Shown here: one piece after another, positions 36,215-45,373 of the stretch | Layout: every line of letters starts with the position of its first letter | Position numbering within the stretch: the stretch's first letter is position 1 | Assembly: GCF_028649655.1 (NCBI RefSeq) | Contig: NZ_JAQSLN010000003.1 | Span: forward strand, 868,001-932,000 | DNA: 64,000 nt | DNA from: Halobacteriovorax sp. GB3 | Lineage (GTDB): Bacteria > Bdellovibrionota > Bacteriovoracia > Bacteriovoracales > Bacteriovoracaceae | Reading direction: 5' to 3' | Position numbers and translations under genes: made by a program | The notes under the pieces: model-generated | The model's database searches: none | What the model was told of the DNA's origin: nothing | What the model saw: the letters and a program-made list of their open reading frames with translations, nothing else

Positions 36215-37214
36215 ATTCTTCTAAAAGAAAATATTCAGGATCAAACTCTTTAATACGATTCGTTGTGGCCACATTGAAAAGGGCATCCCCCTCGTTCACA
36301 AGAGGCAAGAGACTCATTCCAATAATAAGCCCATCATATTTAGATTTAAGAGTATAGGAAGTATCACTAGAAAGATCACTTATTCTTCCGACAATCTCCC
36401 CCTTAGAAACATGGTCTCCAAGTTTTTTTGAACTCGAGAAAACGCCGCTTCGCTTTGCTCGAAGCCAAGCTGATGATTTTGCAATAAGAGGATCAATCGC
36501 TTTTTTCCTCTTAACTTCTGGAATCATTTGTAAGCGCGAAAGAACACTTGAAATCCCTTTTAGGGCCATCTCAATGACAGGCCTTTCAAATCGTAAGGCC
36601 TGACCTCCTTCAAAAAGAAGAACAGGAGTCCCCGACTCGTAGGCCGCCTCACGTAGAGAACCATCGCGAAGCTTACTATCAAGAATGACTTTTGTACCAA
36701 AGCACTTTGCAAGATCTTTAATTTTAGACCCCTTCAAAGAAATTCTGACCTGGGGAAGATTAGAGCGATGAATAGCACCGGTGTGAAGATCGATACCATA
36801 ATCACATTTTGAAACAACTTCACTCATAAAGATATGGGCCATTCTTGAGGCGAGTGAGCCTTTTTTATTTCCAGGAAATGAGCGATTTAAATCTCTTCTA
36901 TCTGGAAGATAGCGAATGGCCGAATTAAAACCAAAGACATTAACAATAGGAATCACTAGAAGTGTCCCTTTTATTTTTTTTAAGTAGGTTTTTTTGAGCA
37001 ACTTACGACAAACCTCAACTCCGTTGATTTCATCGCCATGAACAGCGGCACTAACAAAAACAGTTGGTCCCTTAACCTTCCCACGAATAACATGGACAGG
37101 AATAGAAAGTTCAGTACAGTCAAAAAGACTTGGGATTTTTAGTGAAACGAGAGCTCGCTCTCCTGGCTTAACGACCTGTCCACCAATTTCAAAATCCCTT
37201 ACCCACTTTTTCAT
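36213..37214 (-). CDS. Succinylglutamate desuccinylase/aspartoacylase family (M14-type) protein
   Basis: 333 residues, no signal. The zinc site is AAVHGDEINGVE (His, Glu) with GIDLHTG supplying the second His; PDRRDLNRSFPG is the substrate-binding Arg/Asn segment. C-terminal part (about 240-333) is a beta domain with RAKRSGVFSSSKKLGDHV, as in biotinyl-like hinges of this family. Such enzymes cleave N-acyl or gamma-glutamyl amino acids. It is three bases after rimK, so is its functional partner; a glutamate-removing role would oppose RimK. Confidence 0.82.
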   Translation of the reverse strand: MKKWVRDFEIGGQVVKPGERALVSLKIPSLFDCTELSIPVHVIRGKVKGPTVFVSAAVHGDEINGVEVCRKLLKKTYLKKIKGTLLVIPIVNVFGFNSAIRYLPDRRDLNRSFPGNKKGSLASRMAHIFMSEVVSKCDYGIDLHTGAIHRSNLPQVRISLKGSKIKDLAKCFGTKVILDSKLRDGSLREAAYESGTPVLLFEGGQALRFERPVIEMALKGISSVLSRLQMIPEVKRKKAIDPLIAKSSAWLRAKRSGVFSSSKKLGDHVSKGEIVGRISDLSSDTSYTLKSKYDGLIIGMSLLPLVNEGDALFNVATTNRIKEFDPEYFLLEE

Positions 37215-37217
37215 TCT

Positions 37218-38132
37218 CTAACACCTTTGCTTATCTGAGTGATGAACCTTTAGTTCAAGAGACTCAATGTATTCAAAGATCTTTGCAGCAACGTTAATTC
37301 CCGTAGAAGTTTCAATTCCTTCAAGACCAGGAGATGAGTTAACTTCCATAACTTTAGGTCCATCATTTGAACGTAGAATATCAACACCAGCAACCTTAAG
37401 CCCTAAAGTCTTAGCAGCAAGAACTGCTGTTTTTCTTTCTTCAGGAGTGATTTTAATTTTCTCTGCATATCCACCACTGTGTAGGTTAGAACGGAACTCC
37501 CCTTCCTTGGCCTGTCTTTTCATACTAGCAACAACTTTATCACCAACAACAAAGCAACGAATATCAGCACCACCAGCTTCTTTAATGAACTCTTGAACAA
37601 GAAAGTACGCATTAAGTGATTTGAAGGCCTCCATAACACTTTCAGCCGCCTTCTTTGTCTCAGCAAGGACAACACCCTTTCCTTGTGAACCTTCAAGAAG
37701 TTTGATTACAAGAGGGGCTCCACCACAAAGACCGATCATATCATCAATCTTTTCAGTACTATGAGCAAAACCAGTAACAGGCATTCCAATTCCCTTACGA
37801 GCAAGGATTTGGTGAGCACGAAGCTTATCACGCGATTTTAAAATGGCGCCAGAAGGGTTCACAGAAAAAGTCCCCCCCATTTCAAATTGTCTTAATACGG
37901 CCGTTCCATAAAATGTTACAGAAGTTGCAACTCTTGGAATAATTGCATCAAAGTTGATCAACTCTCTTTCCATATAATGAACTGAAGGATTGTTAGCCGA
38001 GATGTTCATGTAACATTTAAGAGGATCAAAGATTTCGACTTTATGTCCTCTTTTTGTTCCTTCTTCAACCAAACGCTTACAAGAATAACTATCTGGTAAA
38101 CGCGATAAAATACCTATTTTTAACTCTCTCAC
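37218..38132 (-). CDS. rimK: RimK family ATP-grasp glutamate ligase
   Basis: The start is GTG at 38132, with a perfect AGGAGG seven bases upstream; a further GTG at 38153 would place that site inside the gene. 304 residues. ATP-grasp landmarks: [55 protein letters not shown] and [20 protein letters not shown] (metal Glu/Asn), which match RimK very closely. RimK adds glutamate to the C-terminus of ribosomal protein S6 and also makes poly-glutamate. Here it is in an operon after mscS-like and corA genes and before the M14 gene. Confidence 0.93.
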   Translation of the reverse strand: MRELKIGILSRLPDSYSCKRLVEEGTKRGHKVEIFDPLKCYMNISANNPSVHYMERELINFDAIIPRVATSVTFYGTAVLRQFEMGGTFSVNPSGAILKSRDKLRAHQILARKGIGMPVTGFAHSTEKIDDMIGLCGGAPLVIKLLEGSQGKGVVLAETKKAAESVMEAFKSLNAYFLVQEFIKEAGGADIRCFVVGDKVVASMKRQAKEGEFRSNLHSGGYAEKIKITPEERKTAVLAAKTLGLKVAGVDILRSNDGPKVMEVNSSPGLEGIETSTGINVAAKIFEYIESLELKVHHSDKQRC

Positions 38133-38143
38133 TGTAGGACCTC

Positions 38144-39181
38144 CTAGATCCACTTTTTTCGTCTAAAGAAAATAAAGACAATTAGAATCGAAATGAACAT
38201 TAAAGACAAGGCAAAAAAATAGCCAAATCTCCATTTTAACTCAGGCATATTAAAAGCCGATCCCGGATCAAAGTTCATCCCATACAGCCCTGTAATAAAG
38301 GTCAGAGGGAGAAAGAATGTTGACAGGACGGCAAGAACCATCATCGTATCATTCTGCTTAGAAGAAGTGATAGCGATTGAAAGGTTAATGGCATTACTAA
38401 AGTTATCGAGAAGTGAATGCGACTTAAGGTTAAGAATTCGAATATTTTCATGAATCTCATCCCAAAGACTTTCATAACGAAGATTATCTAATTCCTTGAA
38501 CTCACCAATAGCATCTTTTAATTCGTCATCGATCTTCTCAAGAAGGAAACTCCCCTTTTGAATCTTCTCTCGGTGAGGAATGATGGCAGTAATTGTATCG
38601 TGAGTATTTTCACCCTTCGTTAGTTTTTCACTTAATTTATAATAATCAATTTTAATTTTCTTAAAGGACTTAATGTATTGCTCTATAAAGTGATCAAGTA
38701 GGGCCATAAAAAGAAAGGGCGCCTTCTCGCGAGAGATCTTAGATTTCTTATGAAAGAATCTCTTATCTAAAAATCGTTGGTAGAAATCTGATTCTTTACT
38801 TGAAAAAGTTATGAGATGATTCCCTTTTAAAATAATCCCTATGTTTCTAGATTCAAGTGAACCAGAGAAAACATTTTCTTTTAAAACGGCAATGAGGTAG
38901 TCATGATTTTCCATATAAGGAAGTGACATTGTACTCAATATGTCTTCGAGATATAACTCGGAAATTCCAAGTTCAAGAAGAATTTTACAATTACTTTTTG
39001 AAAACCCATTGAAGTGAGTCCAGCAGTTAAGATGGCCTAGTTCTTTTAAGTTAGAATGAACCTGGTCCCCAGAAACATTAGCAAATGTTTGTACTTCAGA
39101 TGAACGATAAATAATTTGTTCAATCGTTGAATCTTGCTCAATCGTTAAATGACTGATGTCTCCAAATATTTCTGTTGGCAC
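38144..39181 (-). CDS. corA: CorA-type magnesium/cobalt transporter
   Basis: 345 residues. A long cytoplasmic helical domain is followed by two C-terminal helices with the GLYGMNFDP signature (GMN at about 301-303) after [16 protein letters not shown]. The tail RRKKW is basic. CorA forms pentamers and conducts Mg2+ at the inner membrane. The stop is 11 bases before the rimK GTG, which contains the rimK ribosome site; the mscS-like gene ends 12 bases before it. Confidence 0.93.
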   Translation of the reverse strand: MPTEIFGDISHLTIEQDSTIEQIIYRSSEVQTFANVSGDQVHSNLKELGHLNCWTHFNGFSKSNCKILLELGISELYLEDILSTMSLPYMENHDYLIAVLKENVFSGSLESRNIGIILKGNHLITFSSKESDFYQRFLDKRFFHKKSKISREKAPFLFMALLDHFIEQYIKSFKKIKIDYYKLSEKLTKGENTHDTITAIIPHREKIQKGSFLLEKIDDELKDAIGEFKELDNLRYESLWDEIHENIRILNLKSHSLLDNFSNAINLSIAITSSKQNDTMMVLAVLSTFFLPLTFITGLYGMNFDPGSAFNMPELKWRFGYFFALSLMFISILIVFIFFRRKKWI

Positions 39182-39193
39182 ATTGCCCCCCTA

Positions 39194-41506
39194 CTAATCT
39201 TGAATGATGTGTACATCCCTTTGAGGAAATGGGATTGTAATGTTATTATCAGCTAGAACCTTATTTATAGCATGCATGACATCACTTTGAACTTGATATT
39301 TATCTAGCGGTCGGTTAATCCAAAACCTTACAGTAAAATTTAAACTACTATCTCCAAATTCTTTAAATAGAACAGTTGGTCGTGGCTGGCTCATGACACC
39401 TCTTGTTTCAACTGTCGAATTTTCGATGAGATCACTTACTTGCTTGGGGTCTGATCCATAAGCAACTCCAACAGAACACTTAACAGCGATTCGATTATCA
39501 TTAAGAGTCCAGTTCACTAGTCTATTGGAAAGAATTTCTGAGTTAGGAATAACAGTGTTTGAGTTTTCAAAAGATTCAACAATTGTACTTCTAATTCCAA
39601 TTCTTTTAACTTGTAACAATTGACTGTCTATTTCGATGAAGTCCCCTACGCGAACAGGTCTTTCAAACAAGAGTATAATTCCTGAGAGGAAATTGTTTAC
39701 AATATTTTGTAAACCGAAACCGATCCCCACCCCAAGTGCAGATGCAATCAGAACAAGGTTTTTATAAGTCACACCTAATACGGAGAAAGAATGTATAATG
39801 AAGATTGCGATAAAAAAGTATTTTAAAACAGAGTCTATATGAGCTGTTTGTTTTTTTGCTGCAACTGGTTCATCAGCATCTTCAAAAATGACATGAAAAA
39901 ATGAAAGTCCTAAATAATAAATTACTCGATAAACGTAAAAGAGAATCACCAACTGAAAAGGCTGTTCAAGATAGATTGGAGTACTTGCAATTGTAAAAAG
40001 TTCGACTCGTCCAATATCTGTAATGAGTAAGAACTCTCCGGCCCACTTATTCACAAGGACATAAATGAAATACAGGAAGAAGACAACGTTAACCATCTTC
40101 ACCATAGAATTAAAAAATTCTTTCAATTCAAAAAGTTGAATTTTCTTTTTGAAGTTAATGAGAATCTCTAAGATAAAGTGATAGAGAAACCATCCCCAGA
40201 AAAAATATCCAACACTTTCAAAAAGATTATTACCAAGTTCTTTACCAAGAGATTTATATCCAATAACAGCGATAAATGCACTCAATCCAAGAAGTAGAGA
40301 AAGCACTGCTGTTAGAATATTTAGAGCTGAAAGGAAGAGACTTCCCTTTTTAACATAACTTGCAAATGAACTTCCTCTAATCGAAGAGGAGATTTTAAAG
40401 AAGCGATATGAGACATAAATAAGAAGAATATCCCTAGCAAAAGAGATAACATCAGAATTAAATTCAAATTGAGTTTCCAAAATATAACAAGTAAAAAAGA
40501 AGATGAAAGCAATCTTAGGATAAGATCCTCTTACTTCATTTTCACTTTTATTAATCTCCGTTAAAACGAGATCAATCATAGGAATAAAGCAGCGGTTCCA
40601 AAGAAGAGGAACAATAACAAGAGTAATAACAGTAATGAGAACTTTTAAAGAGGATGTTGTTTCTCTAAAGAGGCTTAGGGCCTGAAAACTAACGAGAATA
40701 CTGATCAAGGCCTTATTATGATAGAGTGTTTCAAAGACACCACTAGAAACAGTGCCAGTAAAATTAATTAAGTTCTTATCCACTAACTGTTTAAGTTTAG
40801 AAACAATTAAAAGTAAAGAAATCGTTAAAAGAAAGGCAATTGTGACAAAACTAAAAAAACGAATACTTCTCTCTTTATTTTGAAGATTCTTAGAAATTGT
40901 TGTGAAGGTCTCTTTAAGACTACTCACATCCTTTGTCATGAGTTTTTTAAATTCTTCAACTGGTTCAACGAGAGTTTTTCTAACGGCAAAACTAAATAGT
41001 GTTTTGCTATTATCAGAGCGAAGTTTACGATGTAAGAAGGCCTTCCACTTTCTAACTCCATCCATGGAAAGATTAATATTTTTTTCTAGTCGGCTAAAGT
41101 CATTAACAATTTTATCAATTGAACTAAGAAAACTTTCGTTTACACTCTTGTCTATTTTGACACCAGAGATTTGTTCGATATCTTTATTGTCGAGCTTTAA
41201 ATCATTTGCTCGAACTTTCTCTTCTTCAATAACGACAACTAACTTTCTAATTTGTTCTTCAAAGTCTTCAACTTGTGCTAAGTTTTTCTTTGCATCAGCA
41301 CGATCAAACTCCCCAGAAACAAGTCCGGCAAATTCTTGCGCAATCTCTTTTTTCTTTATTTTTAAAATTCCGTAATCAATATTAATTTTCTCAAAACTGA
41401 GTTTTATTTTTTCTAAATCCTGCTCACGACTTGCCAACGATTCTTCATTTGCAAACGAGCATAAAGAAATTAACAGACTAAAAAGCACAACTATACTTAT
41501 TTTCAC
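39194..41506 (-). CDS. MscS/MscK-type mechanosensitive channel
   Basis: 770 residues. A signal peptide (about 1-19) precedes a charged helical periplasmic region (20-190) likely to form coiled coils; many helices follow (about 210-550). The MscS domain at about 565-770 includes the pore helix ALGVGIGFGLQNIVNNFLSG, then ILLFERPVRVGDFIEIDSQL and VIPNSEILSNRLVNWTLND. The extra periplasmic domain and length place it with MscK-like or MscM-like large channels. It opens on membrane stretch to release solutes. It is first of a four-gene minus-strand set with corA, rimK and the M14 gene. Confidence 0.9.
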   Translation of the reverse strand: MKISIVVLFSLLISLCSFANEESLASREQDLEKIKLSFEKINIDYGILKIKKKEIAQEFAGLVSGEFDRADAKKNLAQVEDFEEQIRKLVVVIEEEKVRANDLKLDNKDIEQISGVKIDKSVNESFLSSIDKIVNDFSRLEKNINLSMDGVRKWKAFLHRKLRSDNSKTLFSFAVRKTLVEPVEEFKKLMTKDVSSLKETFTTISKNLQNKERSIRFFSFVTIAFLLTISLLLIVSKLKQLVDKNLINFTGTVSSGVFETLYHNKALISILVSFQALSLFRETTSSLKVLITVITLVIVPLLWNRCFIPMIDLVLTEINKSENEVRGSYPKIAFIFFFTCYILETQFEFNSDVISFARDILLIYVSYRFFKISSSIRGSSFASYVKKGSLFLSALNILTAVLSLLLGLSAFIAVIGYKSLGKELGNNLFESVGYFFWGWFLYHFILEILINFKKKIQLFELKEFFNSMVKMVNVVFFLYFIYVLVNKWAGEFLLITDIGRVELFTIASTPIYLEQPFQLVILFYVYRVIYYLGLSFFHVIFEDADEPVAAKKQTAHIDSVLKYFFIAIFIIHSFSVLGVTYKNLVLIASALGVGIGFGLQNIVNNFLSGIILLFERPVRVGDFIEIDSQLLQVKRIGIRSTIVESFENSNTVIPNSEILSNRLVNWTLNDNRIAVKCSVGVAYGSDPKQVSDLIENSTVETRGVMSQPRPTVLFKEFGDSSLNFTVRFWINRPLDKYQVQSDVMHAINKVLADNNITIPFPQRDVHIIQD

Positions 41507-41561
41507 AACTATCCCCTTTGAACATTCATTATTTTACAAGCAAAAAGGAATAGTTAAAAGA

Positions 41562-42593
41562 CTAAGGAAGAAGTATTAACTTGCCCACTGTCTTAGCAGA
41601 TTCTAAATCTCGGTGGGCACTCCCCACTTCTTCTAGAGAATAAGTCGCAACCCTTGGTGGACTAATTTGCTCAGCTTCCAAAAGCCTAATGATCTCTTCC
41701 ATCGACTCTTTTAAAATGTCGACTTGGTCAAAAAGAAAAGAAAGATTAAACGTTAGTAGAGATTTATTTTGATTTGTCATATCGAGAGGATTAAATCTTG
41801 GTGTTCTTAAATAAGCGTAGATAGCTTTAAACCAATTAACTCTTCCCCCTTTTTTTGGGAGCATTGAATGAAACCCATAAGAGACGAGCTTTCCCATAGG
41901 AGCGAGAAGATCAAAGCTCTTTTTTAAAGTTGTATAGCCATTGGCATCAAAGACAGCATCAAAACCTTTTGGAGAAAAGTTTCGAGATACTTCAAACCAG
42001 TCTTCCTTGGATTTATCAATAACAGACTTAGCTCCTAGTGACTTTACATAGTCCACCTTATGAGAAGAACCGACTATGCCGAGAACTTCAATATTTTTTA
42101 AGTTCGCTAATTGCACAAGACAGCTCCCCACACCTCCTGCTGCGGAGTGAACAATGATTTTTGAATTTTCTCTAAGTATCATATTTTGAAATAGTGCAAA
42201 GTAAGCTGTCAAAAAAACGGTTGGCACTGCTGCTGCCTGTTCAAAAGACAGGTTTTGAGGTTTTTTAAAAACCTGATGAATAGGTACATTTAAATGGCTT
42301 GTATAGCCGCCAAAGAAAGAAACACCGAAAACTTCATCACCTACTTTAAATGAATTTCTACTTGATCCAACTTCTTTCACGATTCCCGACCACTCAAATC
42401 CAGGAGTAATAGGCCAACCTATAAATTGCTTTGCTGATTCATATAGACCCCAACGAATGCACACATCAGCATAATTAACTCCAATGGCCCTCACTTCGAT
42501 TTGCACTTCATTATCTTTTGGAGATTCAATCTCAAAGTCTACAATTTCGAGTTTTTCATAACCACCTGGACCACTAATTTGTATCTTTCTCAT
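41562..42593 (-). CDS. Zinc-independent MDR-family quinone oxidoreductase / VAT-1-like
   Basis: 343 residues from the ATG at 42593 (AAGGAA upstream; homologues begin MRK), with in-frame GTG/ATG alternatives at 42647/42644. The GroES-like domain has IGVNYADVCIRWGLYESAK and TPGFEWSGIVKEVG; the Rossmann domain has VHSAAGGVGSCLVQLA, with the GGVG NADPH loop, and AKSVIDKSKEDW. There is no structural-zinc Cys cluster. It should reduce quinones or enones with NADPH; the substrate is unknown. It is divergent from the M20 gene. Confidence 0.83.
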   Translation of the reverse strand: MRKIQISGPGGYEKLEIVDFEIESPKDNEVQIEVRAIGVNYADVCIRWGLYESAKQFIGWPITPGFEWSGIVKEVGSSRNSFKVGDEVFGVSFFGGYTSHLNVPIHQVFKKPQNLSFEQAAAVPTVFLTAYFALFQNMILRENSKIIVHSAAGGVGSCLVQLANLKNIEVLGIVGSSHKVDYVKSLGAKSVIDKSKEDWFEVSRNFSPKGFDAVFDANGYTTLKKSFDLLAPMGKLVSYGFHSMLPKKGGRVNWFKAIYAYLRTPRFNPLDMTNQNKSLLTFNLSFLFDQVDILKESMEEIIRLLEAEQISPPRVATYSLEEVGSAHRDLESAKTVGKLILLP

Positions 42594-42688
42594 TTTCCTT
42601 CCCTGTTCGTCTTTCCCGAACTCTCTCGAGGATTCATTGCTCATCACCTTACTCCAATAATATAAATAATAAAAAGGAGAATTAAAAG

Positions 42689-43834
42689 TTGGAAGGATTA
42701 AACTTACTAAAAGAACTCGTTGAAATTAACAGTGAAACATCGAACACAAAAGGTGTAAACGCTGTTCAAAACAGGCTAAAAGAAGAGCTTTCATCCTTAG
42801 GCTTTAATGTCTCATTAATTAAAAACCCTGATCAATCAGTAAATTCGGGAGAACTTCTTCTTGCCACAAAACAGGGAAGAACTCCTCGATGGATTACTTT
42901 TGTTTGCCATGCTGATACGGTTTTTCGAACAGATGAATTTAATCATCAACTTATCTTCAACGATGACAAAACAAAGGCCATAGCACCTGGCATTGTCGAC
43001 AACAAAGGTGGAATCGTTATTCTTCTTAACGCTTTGAAGGAAGTTAAAGAAGACACGGAACTAGGAGTTAGAGTGATCTGCTCGCCCAATGAGGAAACAG
43101 GTTCTCCAGGATTTCACAAACTTTTTAGCGAGCTCGGTAAAGATTCTGAAGTTGTCCTCGGCCTTGAGCCAGCACTTCCCAATGGGGATATTATCACTTC
43201 AAGAAAAGGAAATCGCTGGTACGACATCTCAATCGAGGGTAAACGAGCTCATTCGGGAAGAGAACATCACAAAGGAATCAATGCGTGTGTAGAGCTGGCC
43301 TTAAAAATATCAAAGATTCAAGAGCTTACTGACTATGAAAGAGATATCACTGTTAATGTTGGTAAAATATCGGGTGGTGAAAAGCATAATGTTGTCAGTG
43401 ACCATGCCATGGGACAATTAGATGTTCGATTCCCCTGCTTTGACACTCGAAGTGATCTTCATCAAGAAATTGAAGAAATTCTTTCAGAAAGTGAAGTTCT
43501 CAGTGCTCACGATAAAAAAGAAACAGACATCTCTTTTGAAGTCGTTGATGACTGTCCTCCTTTTAAACAGGGTCCAAAATCAAAAAAGACATTTGAATTT
43601 TATAAAAAGTGTATCGAAAGAATTGAGAAGCGTTCGATCTCATCTGTCAGTGTAGGCGGAGCAGCCGATAGTAATCATCTTAATAGAAGAAGTAGCATTG
43701 TTCTCGATGGCCTTGGTGCCGTTGGAGGAGGCATGCATACTTACGAAGAGTTTATTGAATTATCGAGTTTAAAAACACGCGCACAGGCACTGAGAAATCT
43801 CATAGAAAGCGCACATCAACTCACAACAATCTAA
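42689..43834 (+). CDS. M20 family metallopeptidase (carboxypeptidase G2-like)
   Basis: 381 residues from a TTG start at 42689, nine bases after AAGGAG. Metal ligands: CHADTVF (His, Asp), GIVDNKGG (bridging Asp), NEETGS (Glu base and ligand), GLEPALP (Glu) and MHTYEEF (His). The dimerisation lid holds KGNRWYDISIEGKRAHSGR. The family cleaves N-acyl or gamma-glutamyl peptides; the GLEP and HTxEE motifs suit glutamate carboxypeptidase-like activity. It is first of a compact set with a GNAT and an acetylpolyamine-type deacetylase (9 and 3 base gaps). Confidence 0.88.
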   Translation: MEGLNLLKELVEINSETSNTKGVNAVQNRLKEELSSLGFNVSLIKNPDQSVNSGELLLATKQGRTPRWITFVCHADTVFRTDEFNHQLIFNDDKTKAIAPGIVDNKGGIVILLNALKEVKEDTELGVRVICSPNEETGSPGFHKLFSELGKDSEVVLGLEPALPNGDIITSRKGNRWYDISIEGKRAHSGREHHKGINACVELALKISKIQELTDYERDITVNVGKISGGEKHNVVSDHAMGQLDVRFPCFDTRSDLHQEIEEILSESEVLSAHDKKETDISFEVVDDCPPFKQGPKSKKTFEFYKKCIERIEKRSISSVSVGGAADSNHLNRRSSIVLDGLGAVGGGMHTYEEFIELSSLKTRAQALRNLIESAHQLTTI

Positions 43835-43843
43835 GGAGAAACT

Positions 43844-44347
43844 ATGTTAGAGATAAAAAAAGCAGACAGAAAAGACATGAAGACCATTGCAGACTTTATT
43901 AGATCATCTGCATCTTGGTATGAACCATTTCTCGCAGAAAAAGATCTTAAGGAACATTATGTTGACGAAAGCTGGATGGAAAAGAATTATAAAAAAAGAG
44001 ATTTCTATCTAGGTGTTAACAATGAAGGAAAAGAAGTCGGAACCATCTCCATGCAATACTTCGAAGATTATACCTATCTTGGTTATATCTATTTAGATTC
44101 AAGTGAGGTTGGAAAAGGACATGGAAAAGAGCTCATCGACTTTGCCAAACTTAAATCTTCAAAAAATGGACAAAAAAGTATGGTCCTTATTGCACACCCA
44201 GAAGCGAAATGGGCGACTAAGGCCTATGAGAAATACGGATTTAAAAAGAAAGCAACGAATAAAGATGAGATTCTAAAATTTAACAATGGTTTTCTTGGCC
44301 CTTATTATGAAGAGGGGTTTCACCTATACGAGTATACATTAGGATAA
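43844..44347 (+). CDS. GNAT family N-acetyltransferase
   Basis: 167 residues; AAGGAGAAACT precedes the ATG. Motif A is YLGYIYLDSSEVGKGHGKEL, carrying the acetyl-CoA pyrophosphate loop (VGKGHG, a Q/RxxGxG/A variant with Gly-Lys-Gly). AYEKYGFKKKATN is the motif B Tyr-Phe helix. Substrate is unknown. It sits between M20 and deacetylase genes, which suggests an acetylation/deacetylation function for amino acids or amines. Confidence 0.85.
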   Translation: MLEIKKADRKDMKTIADFIRSSASWYEPFLAEKDLKEHYVDESWMEKNYKKRDFYLGVNNEGKEVGTISMQYFEDYTYLGYIYLDSSEVGKGHGKELIDFAKLKSSKNGQKSMVLIAHPEAKWATKAYEKYGFKKKATNKDEILKFNNGFLGPYYEEGFHLYEYTLG

Positions 44348-44350
44348 ATA

Positions 44351-45373
44351 ATGAAAAACAAAATGCCCGTTTTCTTTCACACAAAACAATTGGAATTTCA
44401 TCCCAAATACGAATGGGCACTTGGAAACCGTATAAAACACCCTGAAACGACAAAGAGAGCTGAATCTATTTTTAGGGAAATCAAAAAAAATAATGATCTC
44501 TTTGAAATCTTTCAACCTGAAAAAATCCCCCTCAGCTCAATTAGAGATTGTCATCACTATCACTTGATAACACTTTATAATACAGCAGCAAGTATGCCAG
44601 ATGATCAAACGTTTTATCCAAGTGTGTTTCCTCAGAAAAACAAACTTTCGCCTGATCCAACGAATCTCTATCACGCAGGCTTTTTCTGTTTTGACTCTGG
44701 GACTCCTCTTAACAATAAAACTATCTCGGCCGCTAGTTGGTCCGCGGCCAGTGCCTTTTATGCAGCAGATACAGTATTAAAAGAAAAATCAAAATACGCC
44801 TATGCCCTATCAAGACCTCCAGGACACCATGCCAGTAAAGATAGTTATGGCGGATATTGCTACTTTAATAATGCCGCTATAGCAGCAAAGAAGTTGAAGA
44901 AAAAAGGAAGAGTTGCCATTATTGATATTGATTTTCATCACGGTAATGGAACACAAGAGCTCTTTTACAATGACGATAAAGTTCTCACCATCTCCATTCA
45001 CGGAGACCCACGAGAGTACTTCCCCTATTTTCTTGGTTTTCCATCAGAAATTGGAAGCGGTAAAGGAGAAGGTTTTAATCTCAATATTATTTTGGATAAA
45101 GAAACTCGTTATAACAAATATGAGCAAACTCTTAAACAAACAGTTCTTCCTCTCATCAAACGCTTTGAAGCGGATTACCTTATTATCTCTGCAGGTTTTG
45201 ATACTTACGAACTAGACCCTATCGGTAATTTTAAAATCAAAACGAGTGACTATCAAAAAATGGGAAAACTTATAAAGACTCTAGATCTCCCAACTGTCAT
45301 TTTACAAGAAGGTGGCTACTACACAAAAGACTTAGGAAAAAATACTGTTAGTTTTTTAAAAGGTTTTTTCTAA
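44351..45373 (+). CDS. Histone-deacetylase-family protein, acetylpolyamine amidohydrolase-like
   Basis: 340 residues, the size of AphA. Zinc site: RPPGHHASKD (general-base His pair), YGGYCYFNNAA, DIDFHHGNGTQ (Asp, His) and SAGFDTYELDP (second Asp). A catalytic Tyr is expected in LQEGGYY. Loop GGYCYFNNA and length favour acetylpolyamine amidohydrolase over lysine deacetylase. It should deacetylate acetylated amines with zinc. It is third after the M20 and GNAT genes (gap three bases) and overlaps the NadD-like gene by 26 bases. Confidence 0.87.
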   Translation: MKNKMPVFFHTKQLEFHPKYEWALGNRIKHPETTKRAESIFREIKKNNDLFEIFQPEKIPLSSIRDCHHYHLITLYNTAASMPDDQTFYPSVFPQKNKLSPDPTNLYHAGFFCFDSGTPLNNKTISAASWSAASAFYAADTVLKEKSKYAYALSRPPGHHASKDSYGGYCYFNNAAIAAKKLKKKGRVAIIDIDFHHGNGTQELFYNDDKVLTISIHGDPREYFPYFLGFPSEIGSGKGEGFNLNIILDKETRYNKYEQTLKQTVLPLIKRFEADYLIISAGFDTYELDPIGNFKIKTSDYQKMGKLIKTLDLPTVILQEGGYYTKDLGKNTVSFLKGFF

